A stretch of 64,000 bases of DNA from an uncultured Clostridia bacterium (GCA_947625485.1 CANQOP010000003.1:1-64000); one strand, 5' to 3'; shown: positions 35,463 to 45,558, counted from the stretch's first letter. Numbers and translations: made by a program. The notes: generated from the letters alone by a model not told the origin.

Positions 35463-36719
35463 TCATTTTGCCTTAATTGATGAAATAACCTGATTTGACA
35501 GGTTGGATAGCGCGATATAGTTCTCCGCGGCGGTTTCGTCCGAGTCGTTAAACTCCACGTCGCTCGGGGTAACGACAACTATCTGTTTTTTGCCGTCGGA
35601 GGTAGTCATTACCTTCTTGACGTTCATATCTCCGTAGGAATTGTCATTGGCGTCGTATACATATATTGAGAGTAACATACCGCTCTGATAATTCTTGTAG
35701 TTATAGCTTTCGTAGTAAGTGGTGCAGTTTCCTTTTTCTATAACCGTTGCGCCGCTCGTCCACGCGCTCGGCACGGAGATGGTATATCTGTCCTGTCCCG
35801 AGTCGGCTGAGGTCGTGGGAGCAGTCGTAGGCTCAGTGGTTTCCTCCTTGGTCGATTCAGGCTCAGTTTCCTTCTTTGTCGGCTGTTCGGTCGTTTCCTC
35901 GGTCGTCGCCTCAAGACCCGTCTCCTCGGTTGCGTTAACGCCAAAGTTATCGAACTCATTAAGAGAACAGCTCGCAACAGGGAACTCAAGCTCCGAGTTG
36001 CATAGTATCTGGGTAACGTAATAGACCTGCTTGTCCAGAAGCTCGGGGAGAACCTGTGTTTTCAGCTTAACATCGCCGCTCGCGTAAAAATAAACCTGCT
36101 CAGCGTCTGCGGGAACCTCGCCGCTCCAGAGATTATCGTACTCGAGCACGGGACTGCACACTACGGTCTGTTCCTCACCCTTTTTATCAGTGTAGGAAAG
36201 TTCAACGTCCGCGCCCCAGTTGTATACTTCACCGTTTTCGTCCATAAGGTTAAGATTTACTGAAGGTTTGTCAAAGTAAACTGTGTACTTTTCGTCGTTG
36301 TTTCCGCCGAAAACTCCGTTAAACCAGCACACGCACACTATCGCCGCCACTATAGCCACAACACCCACGCAAATTCCGCAAATTATCGCGACCTTCTTCG
36401 AGCCGCTTTTTTTGCGCGGTCTGTCGTAATCCTCTTCGTCATTGTAAGGGTCGGAATACTCTATGTCTCCGCGCGAAAATTCGTTCTCAGAAATACTTTC
36501 CGTCTCCTGTTCAGAAAGGTTATAACGCTCCTCGCCGTTCCTTTCCTCAAGATTTTGAGTCGGGTAGTACACGTTCGCGTCCGCGGGCTTTTCTTTCTTT
36601 TTTGGCTCTGAAAAATTCTCTCCCGCAGGCTCAAGTATTTCGCCGCACACATAGCACTCGTTATCTTCTTTTTTCAAATACGCGCCGCAGTTAGGGCACC
36701 GTCTTTTTTCTTCAGACAT
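35463..36719 (-). CDS. Zinc-ribbon single-pass membrane protein
   Basis: 418 residues. N-terminal zinc ribbon (CPNCGAYLKKEDNECYVCG), a charged acidic region (about 25-105), one membrane span about 112-135, then an extracytoplasmic part of two beta-rich modules split by a Thr/Glu/Pro linker (about 265-300). The last module (about 305-418) begins DRYTISVPSAWTSGATV and may fold like a small lipoprotein domain. The family is not one I can name. The upstream gene has the same build of charged head, single span and Thr/Pro tail, so the pair may act together. Confidence 0.72.
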   Translation of the reverse strand: MSEEKRRCPNCGAYLKKEDNECYVCGEILEPAGENFSEPKKKEKPADANVYYPTQNLEERNGEERYNLSEQETESISENEFSRGDIEYSDPYNDEEDYDRPRKKSGSKKVAIICGICVGVVAIVAAIVCVCWFNGVFGGNNDEKYTVYFDKPSVNLNLMDENGEVYNWGADVELSYTDKKGEEQTVVCSPVLEYDNLWSGEVPADAEQVYFYASGDVKLKTQVLPELLDKQVYYVTQILCNSELEFPVASCSLNEFDNFGVNATEETGLEATTEETTEQPTKKETEPESTKEETTEPTTAPTTSADSGQDRYTISVPSAWTSGATVIEKGNCTTYYESYNYKNYQSGMLLSIYVYDANDNSYGDMNVKKVMTTSDGKKQIVVVTPSDVEFNDSDETAAENYIALSNLSNQVISSIKAK

Positions 36720-36744
36720 ATTCTATCACCTTTATCCTTATTAT

Positions 36745-37311
36745 TTACTCTATATCCTGTTCGGAAGGCGCGAAAGCCTCGGTCGTCGCCTGAGTCGGCG
36801 GTTCTGTGGGAGCAGGCTTGGTCGCCTTAGTCGTCGCCTGAGTCGGCGGCTTTGTTTCGGGCGGGGCAGTTTCGGGTTTTAAAGTCGTGGGAACTGTGGT
36901 TTCAACCGCCTTTTCTGTAGGCGGGACTGTCTTCGGCGCCTGTGTCTGCGTCGGGACAGCCGCTGTCGCCTCTGCGTGGGTCGAGTACTCCTCGGTATCT
37001 TCGGCGGTCTCTGAACTTTCGGTAGTCTCTGAGGGCTTGTCCGCTCCCGGACAGCCTACTGTTGCGAAAACCGTCGCCGCTATGATTAAAAGGACGGCGA
37101 TAACCGACGCCGCTATAATTATAGCCGATTTTTTCTTATCGTTTTGTCCTTTTGTGTCGTCAGATTTTCGGGGATTTTTTTCTCCGTCCGAAAACCGGGG
37201 AACAATTTCCTCGTCCTGAACTCCGAAGCCGTCGCCGTAATCCTCTCGTACTGCGCGCGGACTGCGTTTCCCGTCTGTTCTGCGGCTGTCAGGATTTCTT
37301 CTGTCGGGCAT
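36745..37311 (-). CDS. Single-pass membrane protein with Thr/Pro-rich tail
   Basis: 188 residues from the ATG at 37311, chosen because GGAGG lies 7 nt upstream; the ATG at 37317 is too close to it. Cytoplasmic basic/acidic head (about 1-60), one membrane span about 62-88 (IIIAASVIAVLLIIAATVFATVGC), then an outside tail made almost wholly of Thr, Pro, Glu and Ala (repeats like PPTQATTKATKP). No folded C-terminal domain. It resembles a wall-spanning stalk or a glycosylated linker. It is 25 bp before the zinc-ribbon gene. Confidence 0.68.
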   Translation of the reverse strand: MPDRRNPDSRRTDGKRSPRAVREDYGDGFGVQDEEIVPRFSDGEKNPRKSDDTKGQNDKKKSAIIIAASVIAVLLIIAATVFATVGCPGADKPSETTESSETAEDTEEYSTHAEATAAVPTQTQAPKTVPPTEKAVETTVPTTLKPETAPPETKPPTQATTKATKPAPTEPPTQATTEAFAPSEQDIE

Positions 37312-37398
37312 TTTCATACCTCCGATATTCGGTGTTTATTAAGTTTAATGATAAAACTTTGAACAGGTTTTGTCAAGCGTTTAAAGAACGTCAAAAAT

Positions 37399-37436
37399 CG
37401 GGCGGATAGCTCTGCGCTGTGCAGACTATCCGCCCG
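37399..37436 (-). terminator. Terminator of small membrane protein gene
   Basis: An 11-bp perfect stem, CGGGCGGATAG (37399-37409) with CTATCCGCCCG (37426-37436); leftward it is followed by TTTTT. Confidence 0.8.
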
Positions 37437-37447
37437 ACTGTAACGGT

Positions 37448-38047
37448 TTATTTTTCTTCTTTATTATTGTCCTCGGAAACGTATTCCTCAATATTCTCGA
37501 TAACTGCTGTTCCGTCTACCACGATTTCGTCGGCGGCAGGCTCGTAGGACTGCTCCGAAACGGTCGGCTGAGTCTCGTTTATTTCCTCCTCAATTCCGCC
37601 CTCGACAGCGGTCGGCTTTTCTTCTGCGGCGAGCTTTGTTTCCTCTTCCAAAACGGTTTCAAAGCCGCTGATAAACGTATAAGGCACGCCATAGCCGAAC
37701 GCGAGAGCCGCCATATACGCAACAAGAGGAGCTTCCGCGATTTCGTTGTGGAACGGAAGTGACGAAATCACAAACGCAAGAATTATATAGAGAGTCGGCA
37801 AATCAAGAAGAACGAGCGTAACTATACTCAGTCTTTTTACGGTTTTACCCTCTCCTACTCTCGTAGCATAGAAAACGAGGAGTCCGAATACCGCAACAAT
37901 AGCGGCGGCAACTGCGTTCTGAGCCGTCTCGCCCGCGAGAGTTCCCGCAAAGCTGGAGAAAAAGTAGCCGCAGACTATGTAAGCGATAATCAGAAATGCG
38001 GAGAAGAAGAGATTTACGTTATCTCTCATTGTGTTTTTCTTTTTCAT
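37448..38047 (-). CDS. Small multi-pass membrane protein
   Basis: 199 residues. Four hydrophobic segments at about residues 10-32, 42-62, 73-95 and 103-125, then an acidic Glu-rich cytoplasmic tail (about 130-199). No conserved motif seen; unknown function. It lies 78 bp past prmA and has its own terminator. Confidence 0.65.
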   Translation of the reverse strand: MKKKNTMRDNVNLFFSAFLIIAYIVCGYFFSSFAGTLAGETAQNAVAAAIVAVFGLLVFYATRVGEGKTVKRLSIVTLVLLDLPTLYIILAFVISSLPFHNEIAEAPLVAYMAALAFGYGVPYTFISGFETVLEEETKLAAEEKPTAVEGGIEEEINETQPTVSEQSYEPAADEIVVDGTAVIENIEEYVSEDNNKEEK

Positions 38048-38125
38048 AATGACCTCCTTAGGGGTTAATATTTACCACGCACAATTGTTATATATAGCGC
38101 GTAATTATTTATTGATTGTCGGGCA

Positions 38126-39055
38126 TTACAAGCTGCGCTTTGTTCTAGCCGCGAGCGTTACCCAGCCGCCGTTTTCAAATCTCCCTATAATATCGAAATC
38201 GCGGCTCACCGCACCGACCACCTCGTCAGCGCGGGCGTCAATAATTCCGCTCATTATATACACGGAGTCAGCTCTCATAAACTCGCTTACTCCCTTTGAT
38301 AAACTTATTATAGCATCTGCCACGATATTTGCAACAATTAAATTGTATTTTCCGCTCACCTTTTCCGTAAGGTCGCCCGTAACAGCCGTAAAACGGTCGG
38401 CTACACCGTTGAGCTCGGCGTTTTCCTCTGCGGTCTTAACCGCGACCGCGTCAATATCCACGCCGACAGCGCTTTTCGCTCCGAGCAGGAGAGCTGCGAT
38501 AGCGAGAATACCGCTTCCGCAGCCAACATCGAGAACGGTATCGCCGTCCCTGAGATACTTTTCAATCGTTTCGAGACAGAGCCGCGTCGTTTCGTGACTG
38601 CCCGTTCCAAAAGCTAGTCCGGGGTCAATATTCAGAACAACTCTGCCTTCCGCGTTATAATCGTCGCGCCACGTAGGACGGATAAGAAGCTTTTCGCCGA
38701 CAGGCATAGGGTGGAAAAACTGCTTCCAGTTGTTGCGCCAGTCCTCCTCGAGGGTGCGGTCAGTCTCTATTTTGTGCTGAATACCCTCAGAAGTGTAGCG
38801 CTCGGAAAGGAACGCAAGCGCCTCCGCGGGATTTACGTCAGGCTCAAGGTATATGTGAATAAGCGCCTTGCTCCTGTCCTTTGCGAGCAAATCCTCGTCG
38901 ATAAGGTCAATATGCGCTATTTCCCGAACCTGCTCTTCGAGAGCGGAGTAGTCCTCGATATAAATTCCGTAGGGTACTACCATATTCGCTATATCGCTCG
39001 CCTTGTCTGTGTCCCGAGCGTTTATTGAAATTTTAATTTCCGTCCATTCCGCCAT
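38126..39055 (-). CDS. prmA: Ribosomal protein L11 methyltransferase
   Basis: 309 residues. N-terminal substrate-recognition domain, then a SAM-binding Rossmann domain with VLDVGCGSGILAIAALLLGA near residue 173 and NLIVANIVADAII. It trimethylates Lys and N-terminal residues of L11. It lies 11 bp after the secreted protein gene and probably shares its transcript. Confidence 0.93.
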   Translation of the reverse strand: MAEWTEIKISINARDTDKASDIANMVVPYGIYIEDYSALEEQVREIAHIDLIDEDLLAKDRSKALIHIYLEPDVNPAEALAFLSERYTSEGIQHKIETDRTLEEDWRNNWKQFFHPMPVGEKLLIRPTWRDDYNAEGRVVLNIDPGLAFGTGSHETTRLCLETIEKYLRDGDTVLDVGCGSGILAIAALLLGAKSAVGVDIDAVAVKTAEENAELNGVADRFTAVTGDLTEKVSGKYNLIVANIVADAIISLSKGVSEFMRADSVYIMSGIIDARADEVVGAVSRDFDIIGRFENGGWVTLAARTKRSL

Positions 39056-39066
39056 AGCTTTTTCCT

Positions 39067-40347
39067 TTACTCATCAATTAATGTTTTCTTGCCCGTTTTT
39101 GCGTTTACAATATAGCTTTTACAGCGATAAACCTTTTCAAAATAGCCCTTGTTATCGTATCGGTAAACGCCGTAAGTCACGAGAACAAGGTCTCCGACGC
39201 TGCCGCAGATCAAGGGAGAAACCAGAACATATCCGTAGTCCGACTTTTTGAGCAGGGAACTCGCCTTTATTACCCTTTTGCCTGTTGTCTTTTTAACCTT
39301 TCCGAGGGCATAGAGGTCATACCCAAACTCCGTTTTGGCTACGTTTATGCCAACCGCGCAGCCTCCTGAAGTCGTGTAGGAAATTATCGGGTACTTTATG
39401 TCGGTATATTTTACAGTCTGAGACAGCTTTCCGCTCGTGCTGATTTTATTAAGAACGGTATTGCCCTTTTTATCGGTCGACGTTATATACGCGCCGCTCT
39501 TCGCAGGGAAAATCACCGCGCCGACAGAGCCGTCCTTCAGGGTTTTTATCCCCGAGCCGTCTCTGTTCATCGAGCAGAGCACGCCCTCGAAAAGTCCGTC
39601 CTTATCACTTCCGCCGACAGTAAAGATGATTTTCTTCTTAAAAACGTGAAACGTGCCGTCGTCGGGAATTGTATAAGGCTTTTTCACAGATTTAAATGTT
39701 CCGATTTTCTTCGCCTTTATTTCGCCGTATGTATAGCGGTACATCTGCTGGATATATCTGCCGCCGCTCTTTTTTTCGGTTCGGTAGCAGAAAATATACT
39801 CGTCGGTCGCGCCGAGAAAAGCGGTGTATGCCTTACATTTGCTCGCTGTGCCGTTTGCGATGACGCTGTTTGCGCCGTCAAAGGAATAAACACAAATCTC
39901 GTTGAAACTATCCCGGTAAATTATTCCCCTCGGGCAGACAGCAAGCATAGAAATTTTGGACTTTTGGGAACCGTTCTGTTGAGCGGTGAGAGCCATATCG
40001 AACATTTTGCTTTTCCTGTCCGTCTTAGGCTCGTATGCCATAACATTCGTGCCCTTCCGATAGTAAACCTTGTCCTTATATGTAAGCAGGGCGTTGCCCG
40101 CGTAATTCGGAGTGGTTTCTATTAGCTTCTTTTTCTTTCCTTTAAGATTTGTTCGATAAATTCTGAGCTTATTTTTCTTCACGTTATTTACTGCGGACAA
40201 AATATATTTGCCGCACTGTACCATTGCGCCGTCGCGGAAATCACCCTCGCTCGTATCGTTTATGCCGAGGGCGTCCGCCGACGAGGGGACAAGGAGAGAA
40301 GTTGCTGCAATTAAAGCGCAGAGAAAAGCGCTGAGTAGTTTTTTCAC
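39067..40347 (-). CDS. Secreted beta-propeller-like protein
   Basis: 426 residues if started at the GTG at 40347, giving MKKLLSAF and a classic signal peptide ending ...PSSADA; GGTGAT lies 4 nt upstream, as it does for mnmE. An ATG at 40359 adds four residues. The mature part is a series of about 45-residue beta units with YRTNLKGKKKKL, YRKGTNVMAYEP and similar strands, resembling DUF5050-type propellers. No anchor. Function unknown. The start region lies in a long inverted repeat. Confidence 0.7.
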   Translation of the reverse strand: MKKLLSAFLCALIAATSLLVPSSADALGINDTSEGDFRDGAMVQCGKYILSAVNNVKKNKLRIYRTNLKGKKKKLIETTPNYAGNALLTYKDKVYYRKGTNVMAYEPKTDRKSKMFDMALTAQQNGSQKSKISMLAVCPRGIIYRDSFNEICVYSFDGANSVIANGTASKCKAYTAFLGATDEYIFCYRTEKKSGGRYIQQMYRYTYGEIKAKKIGTFKSVKKPYTIPDDGTFHVFKKKIIFTVGGSDKDGLFEGVLCSMNRDGSGIKTLKDGSVGAVIFPAKSGAYITSTDKKGNTVLNKISTSGKLSQTVKYTDIKYPIISYTTSGGCAVGINVAKTEFGYDLYALGKVKKTTGKRVIKASSLLKKSDYGYVLVSPLICGSVGDLVLVTYGVYRYDNKGYFEKVYRCKSYIVNAKTGKKTLIDE

Positions 40348-40351
40348 TTTA

Positions 40352-40433
40352 ATCACCATAGCCTTCTGCCCACAAATTATTATTAAAATTGCATACAACC
40401 TTATTTGTGGGCAGACAAGGCGTGTATGGTGAT
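40352..40433. repeat. 26/31-bp inverted repeat over a translation start
   Basis: Left arm 40352-40377 and right arm 40403-40433 match except for a few inserted bases near the middle (GCAGAAGGC against GCAGACAAGGCG). The 25-bp spacer is AT-rich. On the leftward transcript the right arm comes first and could pair with the ribosome site and ATGGTGAT of the secreted protein gene. Confidence 0.75.
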
Positions 40434-40570
40434 TTAGCCATCGCTCGTTGTTCCGCGGGGACAAACTGAGCGGGCAATACAAATTTTATTAGTGTGAATT
40501 TTTACACCAATATCTCTGAAAACTATTATATAACGTGCCCGCAACTTTTACAAGAAGAAAATATTGAAAC

Positions 40571-40597
40571 AAAGAAAAAGCCGCCCTCAGGCGGCTT
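40571..40597 (-). terminator. Terminator of the dnaK operon
   Basis: Stem AAGCCGCC/GGCGGCTT with a CTCA loop; leftward it is followed by TTTCTTT. It lies 28 bp past the dnaJ stop. Confidence 0.8.
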
Positions 40598-40624
40598 CAG
40601 ACCGACAATGACGATTATGTACCG

Positions 40625-41767
40625 TCAGTCTCCGAACAGCTTCTTCAGCTTTTCGCGGAAGGATTTCTGTTTCATATAGTTTTTGTCTCCGAGAGCCTCG
40701 TCCAGCTCCGTGACTGCCTTTTTTTGCTTTGAGCTAAGGTTGCGTGGAATTTCAATATTCATCTTCACATACTGGTCGCCTCTGCCTCTGCCGTTCAAGT
40801 GAGGTATTCCCTTGCCCTTAAGCTTGAAAACATCGCCGGGCTGAGTGCCCTCGTGTATCGAGTAGCTGACCTTACCGTCCAGGGTAGGGACGATTACCTC
40901 GCTCCCGAGCATAGCCTGAGCTACCGTAATAGGCATCTCGCACCACACGTCGTCTCCCCTGCGCTCGAAAATTTCGTGCGCACGAACCTTTACATAAACG
41001 CGCAAATCTCCCGCAGGACCGCCGTTAATTCCGCTGTTTCCGTGACCGTTGACGTTCAGAATCTGCTCGTCCGAGATACCTGCCGGTATAGTAATATCGA
41101 CTTTTTTTTGCTTGCGCACGCGTCCGCTGCCGTTGCAGGTGCGGCACGGCGTTTCGATAATCTTACCTTTTCCGCCGCATTTGTCGCACGCGCGCTGGGT
41201 CTGTACTACGCCGAACGGCGAACGCTGGCTTACTGTTACGCGCCCCGTACCCGAGCACGCGGAGCAGGTTTTTGCCTGAGTTCCCTTCTGCGCGCCTGTG
41301 CCGTGACAGTCGTCGCAGGTAACTACGTTGTTATAGGTAACGGTTTTCTTACAACCCTTTGCCGCCTCCTCGAAGGTAATAACGACCTGAGCCTCAACGT
41401 CGTTTCCTCTGCGCGGCGCGTTAGGATTAGCGCGGCGGTTGCCGCCGAACCCTCCGAAACCGCCGAAAAAGCTGTTGAAAATATCCCCGATGTCCATATC
41501 CTGACCAAACGGACTTCCGCCGCCCGCGCCGAAATTCGGGTCAACGCCGGCGTGGCCGAACTGGTCATAGCGCGCGCGCTTTTCCTGGTCGGAGAGAACC
41601 TCGTAAGCCTCGTTTACCTCCTTGAACTTCTCCTCGGCGACCTTGTCTCCGGGGTGAAGGTCGGGGTGGTACTTCTTTGCGCTTTTTCTGTACGCCTTTT
41701 TTATTTCATCGTCCGTAGCGCCCTTCTGAACGCCGAGGACCTCGTAATAATCTCTTTTGTCTGCCAT
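40625..41767 (-). CDS. dnaJ: Chaperone protein DnaJ
   Basis: 380 residues from the ATG at 41767, behind AGGAGA. J domain with HPD at residues 34-36, Gly/Phe region with FGGFGGFGG, four zinc CxxCxGxG motifs ([32 protein letters not shown]), then the C-terminal substrate domain. It stimulates the DnaK ATPase. It follows dnaK after a 216-bp gap that holds a hairpin. Confidence 0.96.
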   Translation of the reverse strand: MADKRDYYEVLGVQKGATDDEIKKAYRKSAKKYHPDLHPGDKVAEEKFKEVNEAYEVLSDQEKRARYDQFGHAGVDPNFGAGGGSPFGQDMDIGDIFNSFFGGFGGFGGNRRANPNAPRRGNDVEAQVVITFEEAAKGCKKTVTYNNVVTCDDCHGTGAQKGTQAKTCSACSGTGRVTVSQRSPFGVVQTQRACDKCGGKGKIIETPCRTCNGSGRVRKQKKVDITIPAGISDEQILNVNGHGNSGINGGPAGDLRVYVKVRAHEIFERRGDDVWCEMPITVAQAMLGSEVIVPTLDGKVSYSIHEGTQPGDVFKLKGKGIPHLNGRGRGDQYVKMNIEIPRNLSSKQKKAVTELDEALGDKNYMKQKSFREKLKKLFGD

Positions 41768-41849
41768 AGGATTCTCCTGATGCCGAAAGTTATTTCCCAA
41801 TTTATAACTTATGTCATAGTTTTTGCTTTGTGATAATTATTGTAAAACG

Positions 41850-41885
41850 CCCGAACAGAGCCGCCCCTTTAAGGGCAGCTCCGTT
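41850..41885 (-). promoter_or_regulatory. Hairpin in the dnaK-dnaJ gap
   Basis: The imperfect stem GAGCcGCCC/GGGCaGCTC (about 41859-41882) lies within the 216-bp gap. It has no strong T tract. It may partly end or process the transcript, lowering dnaJ relative to dnaK. Confidence 0.4.
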
Positions 41886-41983
41886 AAGCCGTAAAGTGTT
41901 TTATTCAAGAAAGCGCGTTAGTTTTTTCATATTTCCCGGGCGTGTATGATTAATACGCCGATACGCAAGGAATACAAATTTTA

Positions 41984-43825
41984 TTATTTATCGCCGTCTA
42001 CGTCCGTGAAGTCCGCGTCGTAAACATTGTCCGCGCCGCCTGTCGGCTGCTGACCCATATCAGGAGTCGGCTGACCCTGTGCGCCCTGAGGGTTAGCCTG
42101 CTGATAGAGCTTTGCGGAGACCTCATAAAGAGTCTTCTGTAAATCCTCCTTAGCCGCGTCCATCATAGACTTGTCGCTCTTAGAGATTGCGTCTTTAAGT
42201 GCGGCAGCCTTGCTCGAAAGAGCGTCCTTATCGGCAGGGTCGAGCTTGTCGCCGTTCTCGTTAACGAGCTTTTCTGCCTGATATGCCATATTCTCTGCCT
42301 CGTTCTTGGCGTCGATTTCCTCTCGGCGCTTCTTATCCTCGTCCGCATACTGCTCGGCTTCCTTGACTGCCTTGTCAATGTCCTCCTTGCTCATATTCGA
42401 GGAGGAAGAAATTGTGATAGCCTGCTCTCTGCCTGTTCCGAGGTCCTTAGCGGATACGTTTACGATACCGTTTGCGTCAATATCGAAAGTAACCTCAATC
42501 TGCGGAACGCCGCGCATAGCGGGAGCAATACCCGTGAGAGCGAAGAGTCCGAGCTGCTTGTTATCGCGCGCGAACTCGCGCTCGCCCTGAAGAACGTTGA
42601 TCTCAACCTGAGTCTGGTTGTCGGCTGCTGTGGAGAAAATCTGGCTCTTCTTGGTCGGAATCGTTGTATTTCTGTCGATAATTTTTGTCATAACGCCGCC
42701 CATAGTCTCAACGCCGAGTGAAAGCGGAGTAACGTCGAGGAGAAGAAGTCCGTCTACCTCGCCGCCGAGCACGCCTGCCTGAATTGCGGCGCCGATAGCA
42801 ACGCACTCGTCGGGGTTAATACCCTTGAAAGGCTCTTTGCCTATAAGCTTCTTAACAGCGTCCTGAACTGCGGGGATTCTGGAGGAACCGCCGACCATAA
42901 GAACCTTGTCGATTTCGCTTATGCTAAGACCCGAGTCGGAGAGAGCGGAGCGGACGGGACCCATTGTAGCCTCTACGAGATCCGCTGTAAGCTCGTCGAA
43001 CTTAGCTCTTGTGAGCGTGAGGTCGAGGTGTTTAGGACCTGTCGCGTCTGCTGTGATAAACGGGAGGTTGATAGCTGTTGAAGTAACGCCCGAAAGCTCG
43101 ATTTTAGCCTTTTCGGCGGCGTCCTTGAGTCTCTGCATTGCCATCTTGTCGCCCGAGAGATCAACGCCGTCGGACGCCTTGAACTCGGAAACGAGCCAGT
43201 CAATAATTCTCTTATCAAAGTCGTCGCCGCCGAGACGGTTGTTACCTGCTGTTGCTAAAACCTCCTGAACGCCGTCGCCCATTTCAATGATACTTACGTC
43301 GAAGGTACCGCCGCCGAGGTCGTAAACCATAACCTTCTGGTCGTTTTCCTTGTCTACTCCGTAGGACAGAGCCGCCGCCGTAGGCTCGTTAATTATACGC
43401 TTAACGTCGAGACCTGCGATTTTGCCTGCGTCCTTAGTTGCCTGACGCTGTGAGTCCGTAAAATAAGCGGGAACTGTGATAACAGCCTGAGTAACCTTTT
43501 CGCCGAGGTATGCCTCCGCGTCAGCCTTGAGCTTCTGGAGAATCATTGCGGAAATTTCCTGCGGCGTGTACTTTTTGCCGTCGATAGAAACCTTGTAGGA
43601 TGAGCCCATTTCCCTCTTGATAGAGGAAACGGTTTTGTCGGGGTTTGTAATAGCCTGGCGCTTAGCGACCTGACCTACCATTCTCTCGCCGTCCTTTGAA
43701 AAAGCTACTACGGACGGGGTTGTTCTGGAGCCTTCTGCGTTAGCGATTACGACCGGCTCGCCGCCCTCGATAACCGCAACGCAGGAGTTCGTTGTACCTA
43801 AATCTATACCTATTGTTTTTGCCAT
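41984..43825 (-). CDS. dnaK: Chaperone protein DnaK
   Basis: 613 residues, Hsp70. ATPase domain with [27 protein letters not shown] and [10 protein letters not shown]; substrate domain with [14 protein letters not shown]; a helical lid and a disordered Gln/Gly tail ending [11 protein letters not shown]. Heat-shock operon member with grpE upstream and dnaJ downstream. Confidence 0.98.
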   Translation of the reverse strand: MAKTIGIDLGTTNSCVAVIEGGEPVVIANAEGSRTTPSVVAFSKDGERMVGQVAKRQAITNPDKTVSSIKREMGSSYKVSIDGKKYTPQEISAMILQKLKADAEAYLGEKVTQAVITVPAYFTDSQRQATKDAGKIAGLDVKRIINEPTAAALSYGVDKENDQKVMVYDLGGGTFDVSIIEMGDGVQEVLATAGNNRLGGDDFDKRIIDWLVSEFKASDGVDLSGDKMAMQRLKDAAEKAKIELSGVTSTAINLPFITADATGPKHLDLTLTRAKFDELTADLVEATMGPVRSALSDSGLSISEIDKVLMVGGSSRIPAVQDAVKKLIGKEPFKGINPDECVAIGAAIQAGVLGGEVDGLLLLDVTPLSLGVETMGGVMTKIIDRNTTIPTKKSQIFSTAADNQTQVEINVLQGEREFARDNKQLGLFALTGIAPAMRGVPQIEVTFDIDANGIVNVSAKDLGTGREQAITISSSSNMSKEDIDKAVKEAEQYADEDKKRREEIDAKNEAENMAYQAEKLVNENGDKLDPADKDALSSKAAALKDAISKSDKSMMDAAKEDLQKTLYEVSAKLYQQANPQGAQGQPTPDMGQQPTGGADNVYDADFTDVDGDK

Positions 43826-43878
43826 AATAATTACCTCCGTAAAAAGTTTTATATAAATTTTTTATTTATGTTTGTTTT

Positions 43879-44436
43879 TTAATCGCAGTTTGCGACCTGG
43901 ACCATAGCGTGACGAATAATTTTATCGCCGATTTTGTAGCCCTTCTGATAGACTGCGGAGATTTTGTTCTCCTCGAAGTCCTCGCTTTCGATTTTACCGA
44001 CAGCGTTGTGGAGAGTGGGGTCAAAATCGTCGCCAACTTCGCAGAACTCCTCGACCTTGAGCCTTTCGAGAGAGGTTTTAAGCTGATTGCTCACAAGCTC
44101 TATACCCTTTTTATATTCCTCGGGAACGTCCTGCATATTTTGTAAGGCCATTGTGATACTGTCGGCTATGGGCAGTATCTGCTCGACTGCCTTCGCGGTA
44201 GCGTCGCCGTATATGCCGAGCTTTTCCGAGGACGTGCGCTTGCGGTAGTTGTCGTACTCTGCGGCGAGTCTCAGCCTTTTGTCCTTTTCCTCGCTTAGAG
44301 CGTCCTCAAGCTCCTTGATTTTTTCGGCGTTTTTGTCCTTTTTAGGCTTCTTCGCCTTTTTTTCTTCCTTCTTCGGCTCTTCGGCGGTTACTTCTTCTGA
44401 AACCTCCTGAGTCTCGGGAGTTTTTTCTTCACTCAT
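43879..44436 (-). CDS. grpE: Nucleotide exchange factor GrpE
   Basis: 185 residues. Acidic/Lys-rich disordered head (1-35), a long coiled coil (about 35-90), then the four-helix and beta-wing part with GIELVSNQLKTSLERLKVEEF, ending in GYKIGDKIIRHAMVQVA. It releases ADP from DnaK. It lies 14 bp after hrcA. Confidence 0.96.
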   Translation of the reverse strand: MSEEKTPETQEVSEEVTAEEPKKEEKKAKKPKKDKNAEKIKELEDALSEEKDKRLRLAAEYDNYRKRTSSEKLGIYGDATAKAVEQILPIADSITMALQNMQDVPEEYKKGIELVSNQLKTSLERLKVEEFCEVGDDFDPTLHNAVGKIESEDFEENKISAVYQKGYKIGDKIIRHAMVQVANCD

Positions 44437-44450
44437 ATTCTCAGTCCTTT

Positions 44451-45485
44451 CTACCGGCGTGTTGAGATTAGCTCACCTATTTGCTCTCCGACGACCTTCG
44501 CCGTGTACTCGAGTATCGAGACGGCGTTCGGGTAATCCGTTCGGAGAGTACCGATAAGCGCTAAAGCGCCCGCAGGAGAACCCTCGATATAATATCTGGT
44601 CGTCGCCAAGGCGCTTTGCCTTAGCTCCGGAGAGGCATTCTCCCTGCCTATATATATGTTAGTGCCGTCGGGCACGGTTTGCATTAGCTTTTCCCTCCTG
44701 CTGTTATCGGAGAGCAGCTCGAGCACACTTCTGGCGGAGCTGAGACTCATATCCGACCGGTAGAGAATTTTAGTCGTGCCGCTCGCGTAGACGTTCGTGC
44801 CCGAAGCTTCCTTACACGCGCCGAGCACCGAAATGAGCATATCAGGCATAAGCAGTCCGAGTTCGCCGAACGAGGCGGCGAAGGACTGAGCGAACGGCTG
44901 GTTTACCAGACTGAGCGGCTGACCAGCGAGCTTTTCGTTGAGCGCTCTGTCGAATACATTGAGCATTTCTGGTGTTATGTTGAAGTCACATCGAAATAGC
45001 CTGCTCTTTACCATTCCGGTCGAGGTGATAAGCACCACCATAGAGGTGTAACGTCCCGTCTGAACGAACCGAATTCGGTGAACCCGCGTGTCCTCTCCCG
45101 AGGGAGTTGACGATAAGGCCGCCGTACCGCACAGCTCGCTTATTACATCCGCCGCGGCGCTGAGTATATGCTCGGGAGCGTCGCCCTCTCCGTTTATCCG
45201 AGCCTCGATATACCGCCGCACGCGTTCCTGCGGCTCCTCTACAGTCATAAGGTTATCGACGTAGTAGCGGTAGCCCGTTTCAGTCGGAACACGTCCCGCC
45301 GAGGTGTGCGGCTGCGTCAGGAATCCTTTCACCGTTAAATCGGCAAGCTCGTTGCGGATAGTCGCGGAGCTTACGTTCAGACCCTCTGTGTTTTGCAGAG
45401 TTTTCGAGCCTATCGGCTCGCCTGTCGCGATATAATTCTCTATAACAGCAGCGAGAATTTTCTGCTTTCGTAAAGCGATGTTCAT
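44451..45485 (-). CDS. hrcA: Heat-inducible transcription repressor HrcA
   Basis: 344 residues from the ATG at 45485; a longer reading would run through its own CIRCE operator. N-terminal winged helix (GEPIGSKTL, VSSATIRNELADLTVKGFLTQPHTSAGRVPTE), then the GAF-like dimer domain. It binds CIRCE and represses the operon; folding of HrcA depends on GroEL in other species. First gene of hrcA-grpE-dnaK-dnaJ. Confidence 0.96.
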   Translation of the reverse strand: MNIALRKQKILAAVIENYIATGEPIGSKTLQNTEGLNVSSATIRNELADLTVKGFLTQPHTSAGRVPTETGYRYYVDNLMTVEEPQERVRRYIEARINGEGDAPEHILSAAADVISELCGTAALSSTPSGEDTRVHRIRFVQTGRYTSMVVLITSTGMVKSRLFRCDFNITPEMLNVFDRALNEKLAGQPLSLVNQPFAQSFAASFGELGLLMPDMLISVLGACKEASGTNVYASGTTKILYRSDMSLSSARSVLELLSDNSRREKLMQTVPDGTNIYIGRENASPELRQSALATTRYYIEGSPAGALALIGTLRTDYPNAVSILEYTAKVVGEQIGELISTRR

Positions 45486-45517
45486 TTTCCCGCCTTCTTG
45501 CTGACTGTTATTCCCAA

Positions 45518-45544
45518 TTAGCACTCTTGGGCTTAGAGTGCTAA
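45518..45544. promoter_or_regulatory. CIRCE operator
   Basis: TTAGCACTC (45518-45526), 9-bp spacer, GAGTGCTAA (45536-45544): an exact match to the CIRCE consensus. It lies between the promoter and hrcA, so HrcA controls its own operon. Confidence 0.98.
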
Positions 45545-45558
45545 TCGCTACGATTATT

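Noticed and set aside
41928..41944. Possible Noc-binding site near ATTTCCCGGG
   Set aside because: Only the left half matches the known TATTTCCCGGGAAATA; the right half reads CGTGTA.
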